Shown: positions 1-5,410, counted from the first letter of the stretch. The stretch: 7,356 nucleotides of DNA from Nitrososphaeraceae archaeon (GCA_025936955.1 JAICSL010000076.1:1-7356), one strand, 5' to 3'. Made by a program: numbers and translations. The notes: a model not told the origin generated them from the letters alone.

Positions 1-281
1 AATCTAGTTTATCTAATATTGATAGGAGGTGTACGACTTCACCGTCTCTTCAATCGGATCTTTGAGTATATATTCAATGATATGTATTTATCCTATGTCA
101 GAGTATTATTATAACGATGACTTGATGTTATCATTTAGAATGTCAAGATTAATCGATATATTTTATTATATATCTAAGACTTGGCCATGATTCTTTACCC
201 CTTGACTAGAGATACTATATATATCAGGTTGCGGTGGAAGTTGCGCTAACTTGCCACTGATATTTTATTCATCTTCTGGAT

Positions 282-303
282 TTAGCGGTGTTACCACCGC
301 TAA
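282..303 (+). repeat. Palindromic repeat, copy 1 (9-bp stem, TTAC loop)
   Basis: The arm TTAGCGGTG (282-290) pairs perfectly with CACCGCTAA (295-303) around a TTAC loop. A near-identical sequence lies in inverted orientation at 1474-1495, with two differences over 22 bases. The stem is GC-rich in AT-rich surroundings and is not followed by a T-run, so it does not look like an ordinary terminator. It could be a dispersed REP-like palindrome, a protein-binding site or an element boundary. Confidence 0.6.
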
Positions 304-356
304 CTTACTAATGACATTGTCATCTTCTTTATATTCTGGTTACCACTGGTTGTTTC

Positions 357-364
357 TATAAATA
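357..364 (+). promoter_or_regulatory. Archaeal TATA box for the 396 peptide gene
   Basis: TATAAATA lies 32-39 nt upstream of the ATG at 396. A TATA-to-start-site distance of about 25 nt puts initiation near 385, giving a leader of about ten bases. Short leaders of this kind are usual in Thaumarchaeota. Confidence 0.5.
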
Positions 365-395
365 GATGTAATGAAATGAGTTTAAAAAACAAGTT

Positions 396-542
396 ATGAA
401 AATCATGACAGCCCATCCAAAACTTACATTTGGAATTGAGCTTAAGATACCGTTTGTAATTGGAATAGCAATAGGGATGGTAGAAACACAGCAAGTACAT
501 GCTTACATTATAGCAGACCCTTGTCATTCAGAGCACTGTTAA
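396..542 (+). CDS. Small secreted cysteine-containing peptide (48 aa)
   Basis: ATG at 396 to TAA at 540-542. The peptide begins MKIMTAHPKL, has a hydrophobic core (about residues 16-28, PFVIGIAIGM), then a VHA-type signal-peptidase site near residue 37, and ends AYIIADPCHSEHC. If cleaved, the mature product would be only about 11 residues with two cysteines, so it could form a disulfide loop or bind a metal. Expression is supported by a TATA box about 32-39 nt upstream and a T-rich tract just after the stop. A decayed paralogue follows at 657, which supports this being a real family. From memory, thaumarchaeal genomes encode similar tiny proteins ending in a DPC motif; I could not check this. 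The function is unknown. The minus-strand frame covering 300-527 is its shadow. Confidence 0.6.
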   Translation: MKIMTAHPKLTFGIELKIPFVIGIAIGMVETQQVHAYIIADPCHSEHC

Positions 543-555
543 TTTATTATCATAA

Positions 556-571
556 TTTTTTATTTGTTTTT
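556..571 (+). terminator. T-rich archaeal terminator after the peptide gene
   Basis: Starting 13 nt after the stop of the 396 gene, the plus strand has T6, T3 and T5 runs separated by single A or G bases. Oligo-T tracts without a stem are the usual termination signal of archaeal RNA polymerase. Confidence 0.45.
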
Positions 572-621
572 CCTAATTGAATGTTCATATTTATTCATGT
601 GCCGTTTATCCTAGCTTTCAA

Positions 622-648
622 CATTGGTTACCTTGAGGATAACCAATG
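622..648 (+). repeat. Hairpin with 9-bp perfect stem
   Basis: CATTGGTTA (622-630) pairs perfectly with TAACCAATG (640-648) around a nine-base loop. It lies between the intact peptide gene and its decayed paralogue, eight bases before the paralogue's ATG. No T-run follows. It may have been a control site for the paralogue, or may simply be a palindrome. Confidence 0.45.
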
Positions 649-656
649 CTATTGAA

Positions 657-867
657 ATGGCAGTTGTAGGTAGTAGCGCCCACCCGAACCTTATTTGAAA
701 TTGGTCTTGTAGTATTCATCCCTATTAGTGGTACAATGAGAATGCTGGATCTTCAGTAAGTATGTACCACTAATGATCATGCCTCGAAATTAAATCATAC
801 TTTATCGTCACCTAATACTTGTACCCATGATGATAATACAAGGTTTATCTGGTCAAACAGATTTATA
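657..867 (+). pseudogene. Decayed paralogue of the secreted peptide gene
   Basis: An ATG at 657 opens a short frame that reaches AHPNL (678-692), matching AHPKL of the intact gene at 396. Two bases are then missing relative to that gene (CTTA-TTT against CTTACATTT). In the shifted frame, from TTT at 694, the next 21 codons have exactly the spacing of the intact gene and keep F, I, L, I, M and Q in register. The following codon is TAA (757-759) where the intact gene has CAA, both between CAG and GTA. The frame then stays open to a TGA at about 868, encoding a threonine-, asparagine- and cysteine-containing tail unlike the intact gene's end. A two-base deletion plus a C-to-T nonsense change make this a pseudogene. 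The homology call rests on my hand alignment. Confidence 0.5.
724..774. repeat. 12-bp perfect inverted repeat with 27-nt spacer
   Basis: ATTAGTGGTACA (724-735) is the exact reverse complement of TGTACCACTAAT (763-774). It overlaps the decayed peptide paralogue, so it is not explained by conserved coding sequence. The RNA would form a stem with a 27-nt loop on either strand. Confidence 0.5.
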
Positions 868-946
868 TGAAGATCTGGGATAAAGCATTAATAAAAAGAG
901 TATCAATCTAATAATGACAGAATATTGATTTTGGTGGATTCTATTA

Positions 947-1210
947 TTGGACTTGTTTGATTTCATTAATCTAGCCTCATCCTCGCATATAGAGGATAAT
1001 GCGTATAGTAAAATTATAAGTAACTGGAACGAGTTTATTGAATGTTTGCCAGAAGAGGATAAGCAACTATTGCTTGCAATTATGAGTAAATGCTATTTCA
1101 AATACCGTAAATCTATAAAAGCCTATGGACTCTCAGATTTTGAGTTACAAATTGCACTGTTAATGTCCATAATAATAGATCAACAAATTCAGGTTGATGG
1201 TCTGGTATGA
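947..1210 (+). CDS. Small conserved-type hypothetical protein (87 aa)
   Basis: A soluble, mostly helical protein with no signal peptide or membrane segment. The middle (about residues 29-60, containing LPEEDKQLLLAIMSKCYFKY) and the end (LLMSIIIDQQIQ) are rich in Leu, Ile and charged residues, which suggests amphipathic helices. I recall small thaumarchaeal proteins of similar pattern (an acidic helix, a C-Y-x-Y segment, then an LLMALI..QQ-like end), but I cannot name a function. The start is uncertain: the frame opens after a TGA at 926 and the first usual start codon is TTG at 947, preceded at 933-937 by GGTGG at good ribosome-binding spacing. There is no ATG until far inside. It stands alone, with the decayed peptide paralogue upstream and a gene desert downstream. 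Given its surroundings it may itself be a truncated remnant. Confidence 0.55.
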   Translation: MDLFDFINLASSSHIEDNAYSKIISNWNEFIECLPEEDKQLLLAIMSKCYFKYRKSIKAYGLSDFELQIALLMSIIIDQQIQVDGLV

Positions 1211-2060
1211 AGACTCGCTAATACACAAGTTCAGAGAATAATTTTTATAAGGACTAGACCTAGTTTTAAGGTTGAAATAAACCTCTTGGCTTATGATAAC
1301 ATTATGGAAAGCCTTGTCCATGACTCTTTTATTTACTATCAAAATATGCAATGAGATCTAATGTGAAAATAGATATCCTTGTCATTTCTAAAATCTTTAT
1401 CATTTATTGGAATGAACTTGATGAATGGATTGACCGTATATTTTTAGCAAAAATAGACAAGGTTATTGACAAGTTAGCGGCGGTAACACCACTAAATAGG
1501 GGAGCATAGTAAGAAGATATTGCAAATCATCTCTGTGCTAGAATAATTATCGAAGCTTATACGAAAATATGTAACTTTCTCAGATCTGTATGAGTTATAC
1601 GATGTTCAATATCTTTGCCTTATACCGTTGTCAGTAGTATCAAAGATAACTTGATAGTAATAGCAAAAATGTTCGAGAGTATTGACGTGACTAAACAGAT
1701 TTTAGTTCGATTTGCAAGAAAAATGGCGTGTAAAACCTGGACATTCATTCAATGATCTTGACCGATAATTCAAATCTTTTATCCCTTGTCTCTATATGGT
1801 GTCGATGGAGCTATCAAAATTGCTTTGAATCTTGCTAAAAACTGCCTTAGTCGATGTATATGTTGAATCAATATGTATATTACTCATGTCAATGGGGAAA
1901 AACCTGTAAAGACACGGTTGGAGTGATAGACAAGAGAGTGTAAATTTTTCATTATTTTGAAATCCTATTTTTTTCTGAATCCAAAGGGGTTAGAGTTGGC
2001 CTTTTGATAAAAAAATAATAGTGTTCATTCATATAGAAATCCGCGGCCTTCGTCACAAAG
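1211..2060. other. Gene-poor region with possible decayed coding
   Basis: No intact gene is visible. A 52-codon ATG frame (1351-1509, plus) would encode a helical peptide containing IIYWNELDEWIDRIFLAKID, but it runs through the palindrome copy at 1474-1495, which argues against it. Other plus-strand stretches stay open for 40-50 codons in shifting frames: one lies between about 1592 and 1754, another between about 1766 and 1870. This pattern suggests worn-out coding sequence. I could not identify a parent family. Positions 1942-1976 are T-rich on the plus strand and could terminate plus-strand transcription. Confidence 0.35.
1474..1495 (-). repeat. Palindromic repeat, copy 2 (inverted relative to copy 1)
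   Basis: Read on the minus strand this matches copy 1 at 282-303 in 20 of 22 bases. The two differences (C to T in the left arm, A to G in the right arm) replace C-G by U.G and U-A by U.G in an RNA read on this strand, so the nine-pair stem is kept. On the opposite strand both become C.A mismatches. The two copies bracket about 1.2 kb containing the small peptide gene, its decayed paralogue and the 947 gene. Confidence 0.5.
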
Positions 2061-2070
2061 TTTATTATTA
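2061..2070 (+). promoter_or_regulatory. Probable TATA box of the YVTN gene
   Basis: TTTATTATTA lies 32-41 nt upstream of the ATG at 2102. Initiation is expected near 2090. It fits the ATG at 2102 as the ancestral start better than the TTG at 2134. Confidence 0.35.
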
Positions 2071-2079
2071 TCATACGAT

Positions 2080-2094
2080 TGCTTAACTTAAGCA
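2080..2094. promoter_or_regulatory. Palindrome at predicted start site of YVTN gene
   Basis: TGCTTAA-C-TTAAGCA is a perfect 7-bp-arm palindrome lying between the probable TATA box and the ATG at 2102, over the expected transcription start. This is a typical operator position for an archaeal repressor. No regulator can be assigned. Confidence 0.35.
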
Positions 2095-2133
2095 TTAACT
2101 AATGCAAAAAGCGATGGTAAAATTCGACGAATA

Positions 2134-3582
2134 TTGATTTTTCTAGTCCTCCTAAATATTATTGTATCAATGTTAGCAGTTGTATTATTGAATTTTGCAT
2201 ATACACAAGAAAATATCAATTTACATCAAAAAACTCTAGATGAGATAGCAAAGCATAATATATCCTCAGCTCAAGGTGCACACATAACCGTAGGCAAGGG
2301 ACCTTCAGCTATAGGTGTTGTTGGTAATACAGTATACGTTGCTAACTTTAATGATTCTACAGTATCTGTAATTGACAAAAAAAATAACAAAAAGATAGGT
2401 GATATAAAAGTTGGAAAAGGACCTTCATCTATAGGTGTTGATCTACTTACAGTATTTGCTGATAGCGGCCTGATTAAACCTAAAATATATGTTGCAAGTG
2501 AGGATAATGGCAATGTCTCTGTAATTGATACAGAAAATAACAAAAAGATAGGTGATATAAAAGTTGGAAAAGGACCTTCAGCTATTGTTGCTAAATATGA
2601 GCATATCTTTCTTCCGCCAGAAATGGAACATGTACTATATGTTGCAACCAACGATGCCGTTCATGACAATTATACTGTCTCCAGAATTGATCTAAAAAAT
2701 AATACAAAGACAGGTGACAGACTTGAAGGTTTTATTCGTGCTATGGTTGCTACTGACCGCGCAGTATATGTTGCATCTGACCAAATAACAGGTAGCCAAC
2801 TCGATGCTATTAAAGTAAGGATAACGAATGTGTCTGATATAGACTCTGACTCTTATCGTAAAGATATTGCATCTTACGCATCGGCTATGGGTGTTGATCC
2901 AAATATAAATACATTATACATTGCTAATAGATATTATAGCAATGTCTCTGTAATTGATGCAATCGATCTCACAAAGAAAGCAGATGATATAAAAGTTGGA
3001 AAAGGACCTTCAGCTATAGGTGTTGATCCAAATACACATACAGTATACGTTGCTAATCATGACGATGGAACTGTCTCTGTAATTGATGGTATAGCAAACA
3101 AAGTGGTAGCGAAGGTCGTATTTAATATTCAACCCATGAATGCAGGCCATATAGAATGCAATAATGATAAATTAATAGCTCCTTCAATTCAGGAATTTTA
3201 TATATGGGATGGTTCTCAATGTACAGCTAAACCCAATCAAGGTTTTGAATTTGTTAGCTGGCAAGAGAATTTAGTTGGAAACTCTACTCAATTGATAAAA
3301 TTTTCGCCTCCACCATCCTTTTTACGTTCTATTTCAGATCCCTTTTTAGATCTTTTAGGTATAAAGATTGATGACCCGGAATCAAAACTTGATATTACAA
3401 GATTTGGAAATTTTACTGCAAATTTTAAAGCACTTCCTCCTCCAATACCTCCAGTATGTGGCGACATTGTTTACCGTTGTTATAACATCTTTTATTGGTT
3501 CATGACTAACTCCAACGATCATAGGATGGAGAAAAGCAAAAAAAGAGGAAAGGAAAGCGCAGACACATCATCTAGTAATTAA
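2134..3582 (+). CDS. YVTN-family beta-propeller surface protein, disrupted (main part)
   Basis: A large extracellular membrane-anchored protein, probably for binding or adhesion; the ligand is unknown. Residues 1-23 are a hydrophobic signal or anchor segment. Residues about 50-330 form six YVTN blades, each with GKGPSAIGV-like, VYVAN-like and VSVID-like strands; blades 3-4 are divergent. About 340-440 is a domain with two cysteines and a QGFEFVSW motif, followed by a proline-rich linker (PPPIPP). The last 42 residues (441-482) are out-of-frame sequence: just after CCA at 3451-3453 the true reading moves to the frame starting TAT at 3455. The listed start is TTG at 2134, but the frame is open back to 2092. 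One extra A in the A-run 2106-2110 would join the ATG at 2102 and give MQKSDGKIRRI before the hydrophobic segment, a normal signal n-region. With both ends restored the protein would be about 600 residues. I treat the gene as a pseudogene, unless the indels are read errors. Confidence 0.8.
   Translation: MIFLVLLNIIVSMLAVVLLNFAYTQENINLHQKTLDEIAKHNISSAQGAHITVGKGPSAIGVVGNTVYVANFNDSTVSVIDKKNNKKIGDIKVGKGPSSIGVDLLTVFADSGLIKPKIYVASEDNGNVSVIDTENNKKIGDIKVGKGPSAIVAKYEHIFLPPEMEHVLYVATNDAVHDNYTVSRIDLKNNTKTGDRLEGFIRAMVATDRAVYVASDQITGSQLDAIKVRITNVSDIDSDSYRKDIASYASAMGVDPNINTLYIANRYYSNVSVIDAIDLTKKADDIKVGKGPSAIGVDPNTHTVYVANHDDGTVSVIDGIANKVVAKVVFNIQPMNAGHIECNNDKLIAPSIQEFYIWDGSQCTAKPNQGFEFVSWQENLVGNSTQLIKFSPPPSFLRSISDPFLDLLGIKIDDPESKLDITRFGNFTANFKALPPPIPPVCGDIVYRCYNIFYWFMTNSNDHRMEKSKKRGKESADTSSSN
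2381..2580 (+). repeat. 47-bp identical direct repeats within the propeller gene
   Basis: Positions 2381-2427 and 2534-2580 are identical over 47 bases. The last 27 bases of this unit recur exactly at 2986-3012. They encode the NNKKIGDIKVGKGPS blade segment. Identity at the DNA level, including silent positions, implies recent duplication or gene conversion between blades. Such repeats can also mis-assemble or recombine. Confidence 0.75.
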
Positions 3583-3892
3583 ATCGCTCTATGATGATGG
3601 CAAAATAGATGAAAGATATATCCCGCGTTTGGATAAATTAAAGGCTGATGTGATCGATGATTATGCAAAAGCAAAGATAAATGAGCAGCACTATAACAAC
3701 TTAAACAACACGATTTCAATTCTGTATGAAGAAATTTATAAGAAAAAAATTGATTCATTGAATGGCAAGAATAGTAACAGAATATTTTTGGATGATGTTA
3801 AGGAGAATATAAAAGATGCATATGCGAAAGGAAAGTTAAGTGAGCAGCACTATAAGCTTCTAATTGAGATGGTTTTAGATAGTGGAAAATAA
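3506..3892 (+). pseudogene. Displaced C-terminal tail of the YVTN protein
   Basis: This is the continuation of the propeller gene in another frame. From 3455 that frame reads YVATLFTVVITSFIGS, then TGA at 3503-3505, then LTPTIIGWRKAKK, which together form a C-terminal membrane helix followed by a basic stop-transfer segment. TGG (Trp) in place of TGA would restore the helix. After it come three related helical-hairpin units: SLYDDGKIDERYIPRLDKL, DDYAKAKINEQHYNNL and DAYAKGKLSEQHYKLL. They resemble SHOCT-like short oligomerisation repeats and would face the cytoplasm. The stop is TAA at 3890-3892. A gene-finder start at TTG 3629 (87 aa) gives only the end of this tail and probably does not reflect a real gene. 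The change upstream fits loss of an AG pair from CCAGAGTAT, which would restore PPEYVA. Confidence 0.75.
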
Positions 3893-4294
3893 TCCGCAAT
3901 CTAACAGCAACCAACTATGATTATCTCAAAGCTTAGCATTAACATCTACAACTCAAGATGATGGCAATAATTAAGTCTAATTCCAAATGATTTTTCATTT
4001 ACTGCAACTCTAATATTTAAAACAGCAACATTATTTGGTACTATCTACTCAAACCAATACTTTCTAGTCCGTCCCAGTTTAGTTTTCAATATGCTTTGTT
4101 GCATGATCCCTAAAATTTCTGACTGTATGATAAGTAAATCTTGATTCAAACGAGGAGACCTCGCCTCATTATAATCTTCAAATAATGTTACTACTAGAGC
4201 GGTATTAGAACTGCATTCCAATACCGTTGCTGCTTAAATTTACTGTTCTATCAACGTTCTGATAATCAAAAAGTTAGTTTTAGCAACCTTATAA
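3893..4294. other. Intergenic region with hairpins, no gene seen
   Basis: No reading frame of interest on either strand. It contains a copy of the IS-like terminal repeat at 4091-4107 and two hairpins. CGAGG-AGA-CCTCG lies at 4151-4163. CGGTATT (4200-4206) pairs with AATACCG (4220-4226) around a 13-nt loop. Neither is followed by a T-run. Confidence 0.45.
4091..4107 (+). repeat. IS-type terminal repeat, left copy
   Basis: ATGCTTTGTTGCATGAT is the exact reverse complement of 5379-5395 and differs from 5267-5283 at two of 17 positions. It also resembles the end of the insertion sequence at 6938-6954 (14 of 17). It points rightward, so it could be the left end of a roughly 1.3-kb element ending at 5395, or a solo remnant of an older insertion. 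Confidence 0.55.
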
Positions 4295-4522
4295 CCGATT
4301 GATAGTATATATAGTATATTAGGGAAAATTCTCTTAGAATATGTGTCTCTTGTGTCGCTTTATAAAGCCAATTATTTCAGGTTTTATGGCGGATGGTATG
4401 CATATAGAGTTGATGCGATGTGGCATTACCCTCTACCCCATGAAACATCATGATCATCATTTGATGCTCAAGAATATCTTCAAATAAGTACAACTGAAAT
4501 CTTGAAAAAATTAGAAAATTAA
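4295..4522 (+). pseudogene. Possible broken small gene of unknown family
   Basis: One plus-strand frame is open from after a TAA at 4292 to a TGA at 4451-4453, then continues in the same frame to TAA at 4520. The product is protein-like: an aromatic-rich part (YFRFYGGWYAYRVDAMWHYP) and, after the TGA, FDAQEYLQISTTEILKKLEN. Seventy-four codons with one stop is unusual for this composition but not decisive. A TATATATA at 4306-4313 suits a start at GTG 4343. A competing frame from ATG 4341 to 4487 encodes 48 residues rich in His and Met, and a minus-strand frame covers 4377-4568; I find both less protein-like. Family and function are unknown. Confidence 0.25.
4306..4313 (+). promoter_or_regulatory. 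TATA-box candidate upstream of 4341/4343
   Basis: TATATATA centred near 4309 would start transcription around 4335, just before the ATG at 4341 and the GTG at 4343. It points to past or present transcription of the region to the right, but AT-rich DNA produces such boxes often. Confidence 0.3.
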
Positions 4523-4546
4523 TAGTAGGTTCTGGACATTTTGTGT

Positions 4547-4765
4547 CTAGGCTGATGTTGTAGGACATGTGCCAATATCTATTATACAGATAACTTTTTG
4601 ACTATTATCCTGATTTTGCGTCTTAATGGTGTCGCATTTATCATTATGACCTAGGCCAAGACTTCCATAGTAATTGCTATTACCACCATCAGAAGAACTG
4701 GTATGATATTGAGTGGCCAAGATACTGCTTTCGATTCTTTTCTCTTGATAAGTTTCTATCTGCAT
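4547..4765 (-). CDS. Small hypothetical protein (72 aa), possible remnant
   Basis: ATG at 4765 to the stop ending at 4547. The product is polar and rich in Ser, Asn, Gly and Tyr, with two cysteines near the end (DKCDT and VICIIDIGTC give three Cys in all). It contains a flexible GGNSNYYGSLGLGHND segment of the kind seen in secreted archaeal proteins. No signal peptide is present; the N-terminus (MQIETYQEKRIESSILATQY) looks like one that has lost its hydrophobic core, so this may be a degraded secreted protein. AAATAAATAG at about 4788-4797 on the minus strand is placed as a TATA box for a leaderless transcript starting at the ATG. It lies 54 nt downstream of the cysteine-rich gene on the same strand. 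Function unknown. Confidence 0.4.
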   Translation of the reverse strand: MQIETYQEKRIESSILATQYHTSSSDGGNSNYYGSLGLGHNDKCDTIKTQNQDNSQKVICIIDIGTCPTTSA

Positions 4766-4819
4766 ATTTGTGTTGGATATTGATTACTATTTATTTTTCA
4801 AATATTCAACAATGAGCAT

Positions 4820-5068
4820 TTAGTTGCGATGTAATCTATAAGTGCATTTCACCGTGTCTATTCCAGTACTTTTACAGTGGCAATCAAAACTTCCTGCTGG
4901 ACAACAGTTAAACGGGGGATGAAATGTTGTACAAGTATGGATACGATGATGACCATCTTGTATTGCAAACGCATTTGTATTGCTGTTTGAAAAATCTATG
5001 GTACCTGTGAATATTATTGCCGGAATTATAGCCATTGAGGCTATTGTTATTTTTTGTTTTTTATTCAT
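4820..5068 (-). CDS. Small secreted cysteine-rich protein (82 aa)
   Basis: ATG at 5068 to TAA at 4820-4822. The N-terminus MNKKQKITIASMAIIPAIIF is a clear signal peptide (basic start, hydrophobic residues 7-22), with a likely cleavage after NAFA near residue 35. The mature part is about 47 residues with six cysteines (HTC, NCC, FDC, HC, VKC) and five histidines, starting IQDGHHRIHTC. The even number of cysteines suggests three disulfides, while the His/Cys mix also allows metal binding. TATTTA at 5093-5098 (minus strand) places initiation at or next to the ATG, so the mRNA is probably leaderless. Its neighbours are a small minus-strand gene downstream and a MITE-like element upstream. I recall other thaumarchaeal small exported proteins with PAG..FDCHC-like motifs, but cannot name a function. 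Confidence 0.65.
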   Translation of the reverse strand: MNKKQKITIASMAIIPAIIFTGTIDFSNSNTNAFAIQDGHHRIHTCTTFHPPFNCCPAGSFDCHCKSTGIDTVKCTYRLHRN

Positions 5069-5092
5069 TTATATAACCTTAATTTATTAGGA

Positions 5093-5098
5093 TAAATA
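5093..5098 (-). promoter_or_regulatory. TATA box of the cysteine-rich protein gene
   Basis: Read on the minus strand, TATTTA lies 25-30 nt upstream of the ATG at 5068. A spacing of about 26 nt predicts initiation at the A of the ATG or a base before it, giving a leaderless transcript. Confidence 0.5.
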
Positions 5099-5263
5099 TT
5101 ATAATTATTAATTTCTATAAGTTGTTACATGGATTTTTTCTATAGAATAGCTTAGGTAGATTGTGGATATGCCATCTATAGAGTACCTGGTTTTTATCTA
5201 CTTATGACTTATATATTGAATTCTAGGATACTCTTTACAATGGTAATTGCAATTACTGTAAAA

Positions 5264-5398
5264 GGAATGCTTTGTTACATCATTATTTTATTCATTATTT
5301 GCTAACGTTTTGTTGTTAGAGTTATAACGGGAATATTAATATTGTTATACAAAAATCAAGTTTTTAACTGATTTTCGAATCATGCAACAAAGCATACC
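5264..5398. mobile_element. MITE-like element (135 bp) with imperfect terminal repeats
   Basis: The left end reads GGAATGCTTTGTTACATCAT and the right end, on the minus strand, GGTATGCTTTGTTGCATGAT; 17 of 20 positions agree. The interior has no coding capacity and contains a 12-bp palindrome (AATATTAATATT, 5332-5343). Near the right end is a strong hairpin in which AAAATC and GATTTT enclose AGTT-TTT-AACT. The right end resembles the terminus of the insertion sequence at 6938-6973, which also has the repeat followed by an AAAATC/GATTTT hairpin. This suggests a non-autonomous relative of that IS. No convincing target-site duplication was found. It ends 12 bases from the stop of the winged-helix gene. 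Confidence 0.5.
5379..5395 (-). repeat. IS-type terminal repeat, right copy
   Basis: The reverse complement is identical to 4091-4107 over 17 bases. It forms the right end of the MITE-like element at 5264-5398 and possibly of a larger unit starting at 4091. Confidence 0.6.
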
Positions 5399-5410
5399 AT
5401 ACAATAAACA

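Larger units (their letters stand above)
1..395. other. Intergenic region, no convincing gene
   Basis: One plus-strand frame is open from the window edge to a TAA at 112-114. It would encode a hydrophobic 37-residue tail containing LVYLILIGGVRLHRLF, which could be the end of a gene cut by the window edge; I do not recognise it with confidence. After that both strands are full of stops. A perfect Shine-Dalgarno-like GGAGGTG at 25-31 has no start codon at a usable distance. The only clear structure is the palindrome at 282-303, followed by the promoter of the small peptide gene at 396. Confidence 0.4.

Noticed and set aside
25..31. Perfect Shine-Dalgarno-like GGAGGTG
   Set aside because: No ATG, GTG or TTG follows at a usable distance, and the downstream frames are short.
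229..242. 14-base match (TTGCGGTGGAAGTT) to 6419-6432 in the winged-helix gene
   Set aside because: The match does not extend on either side, and one such match in a window of this size is not surprising.
300..527. 75-residue minus-strand frame
   Set aside because: It is the antisense shadow of the secreted peptide gene at 396-542, which has a signal peptide and its own promoter and terminator.
1160..1351. 63-residue minus-strand frame
   Set aside because: It overlaps the end of the 947-1210 gene, has no promoter or ribosome site I can see, and has an AT-driven composition.
1351..1509. 52-codon ATG frame in the gene desert
   Set aside because: It reads through the palindrome copy at 1474-1495 and has no recognisable product. 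Kept only as a note in the region entry.
2271..2651. 126-residue minus-strand frame inside the propeller gene
   Set aside because: It mirrors the repeated blade codons on the other strand; its repeats are explained by the YVTN repeats.
3893..4294. CRISPR array or structured RNA gene suggested by several hairpins
   Set aside because: The hairpins are unrelated to each other, unevenly spaced and short; no repeat-spacer pattern is present.
4377..4568. 63-residue minus-strand frame
   Set aside because: It overlaps the end of the 4547-4765 gene and the more protein-like plus-strand frame at 4295-4522. No signal, domain or promoter supports it, though it cannot be fully excluded.
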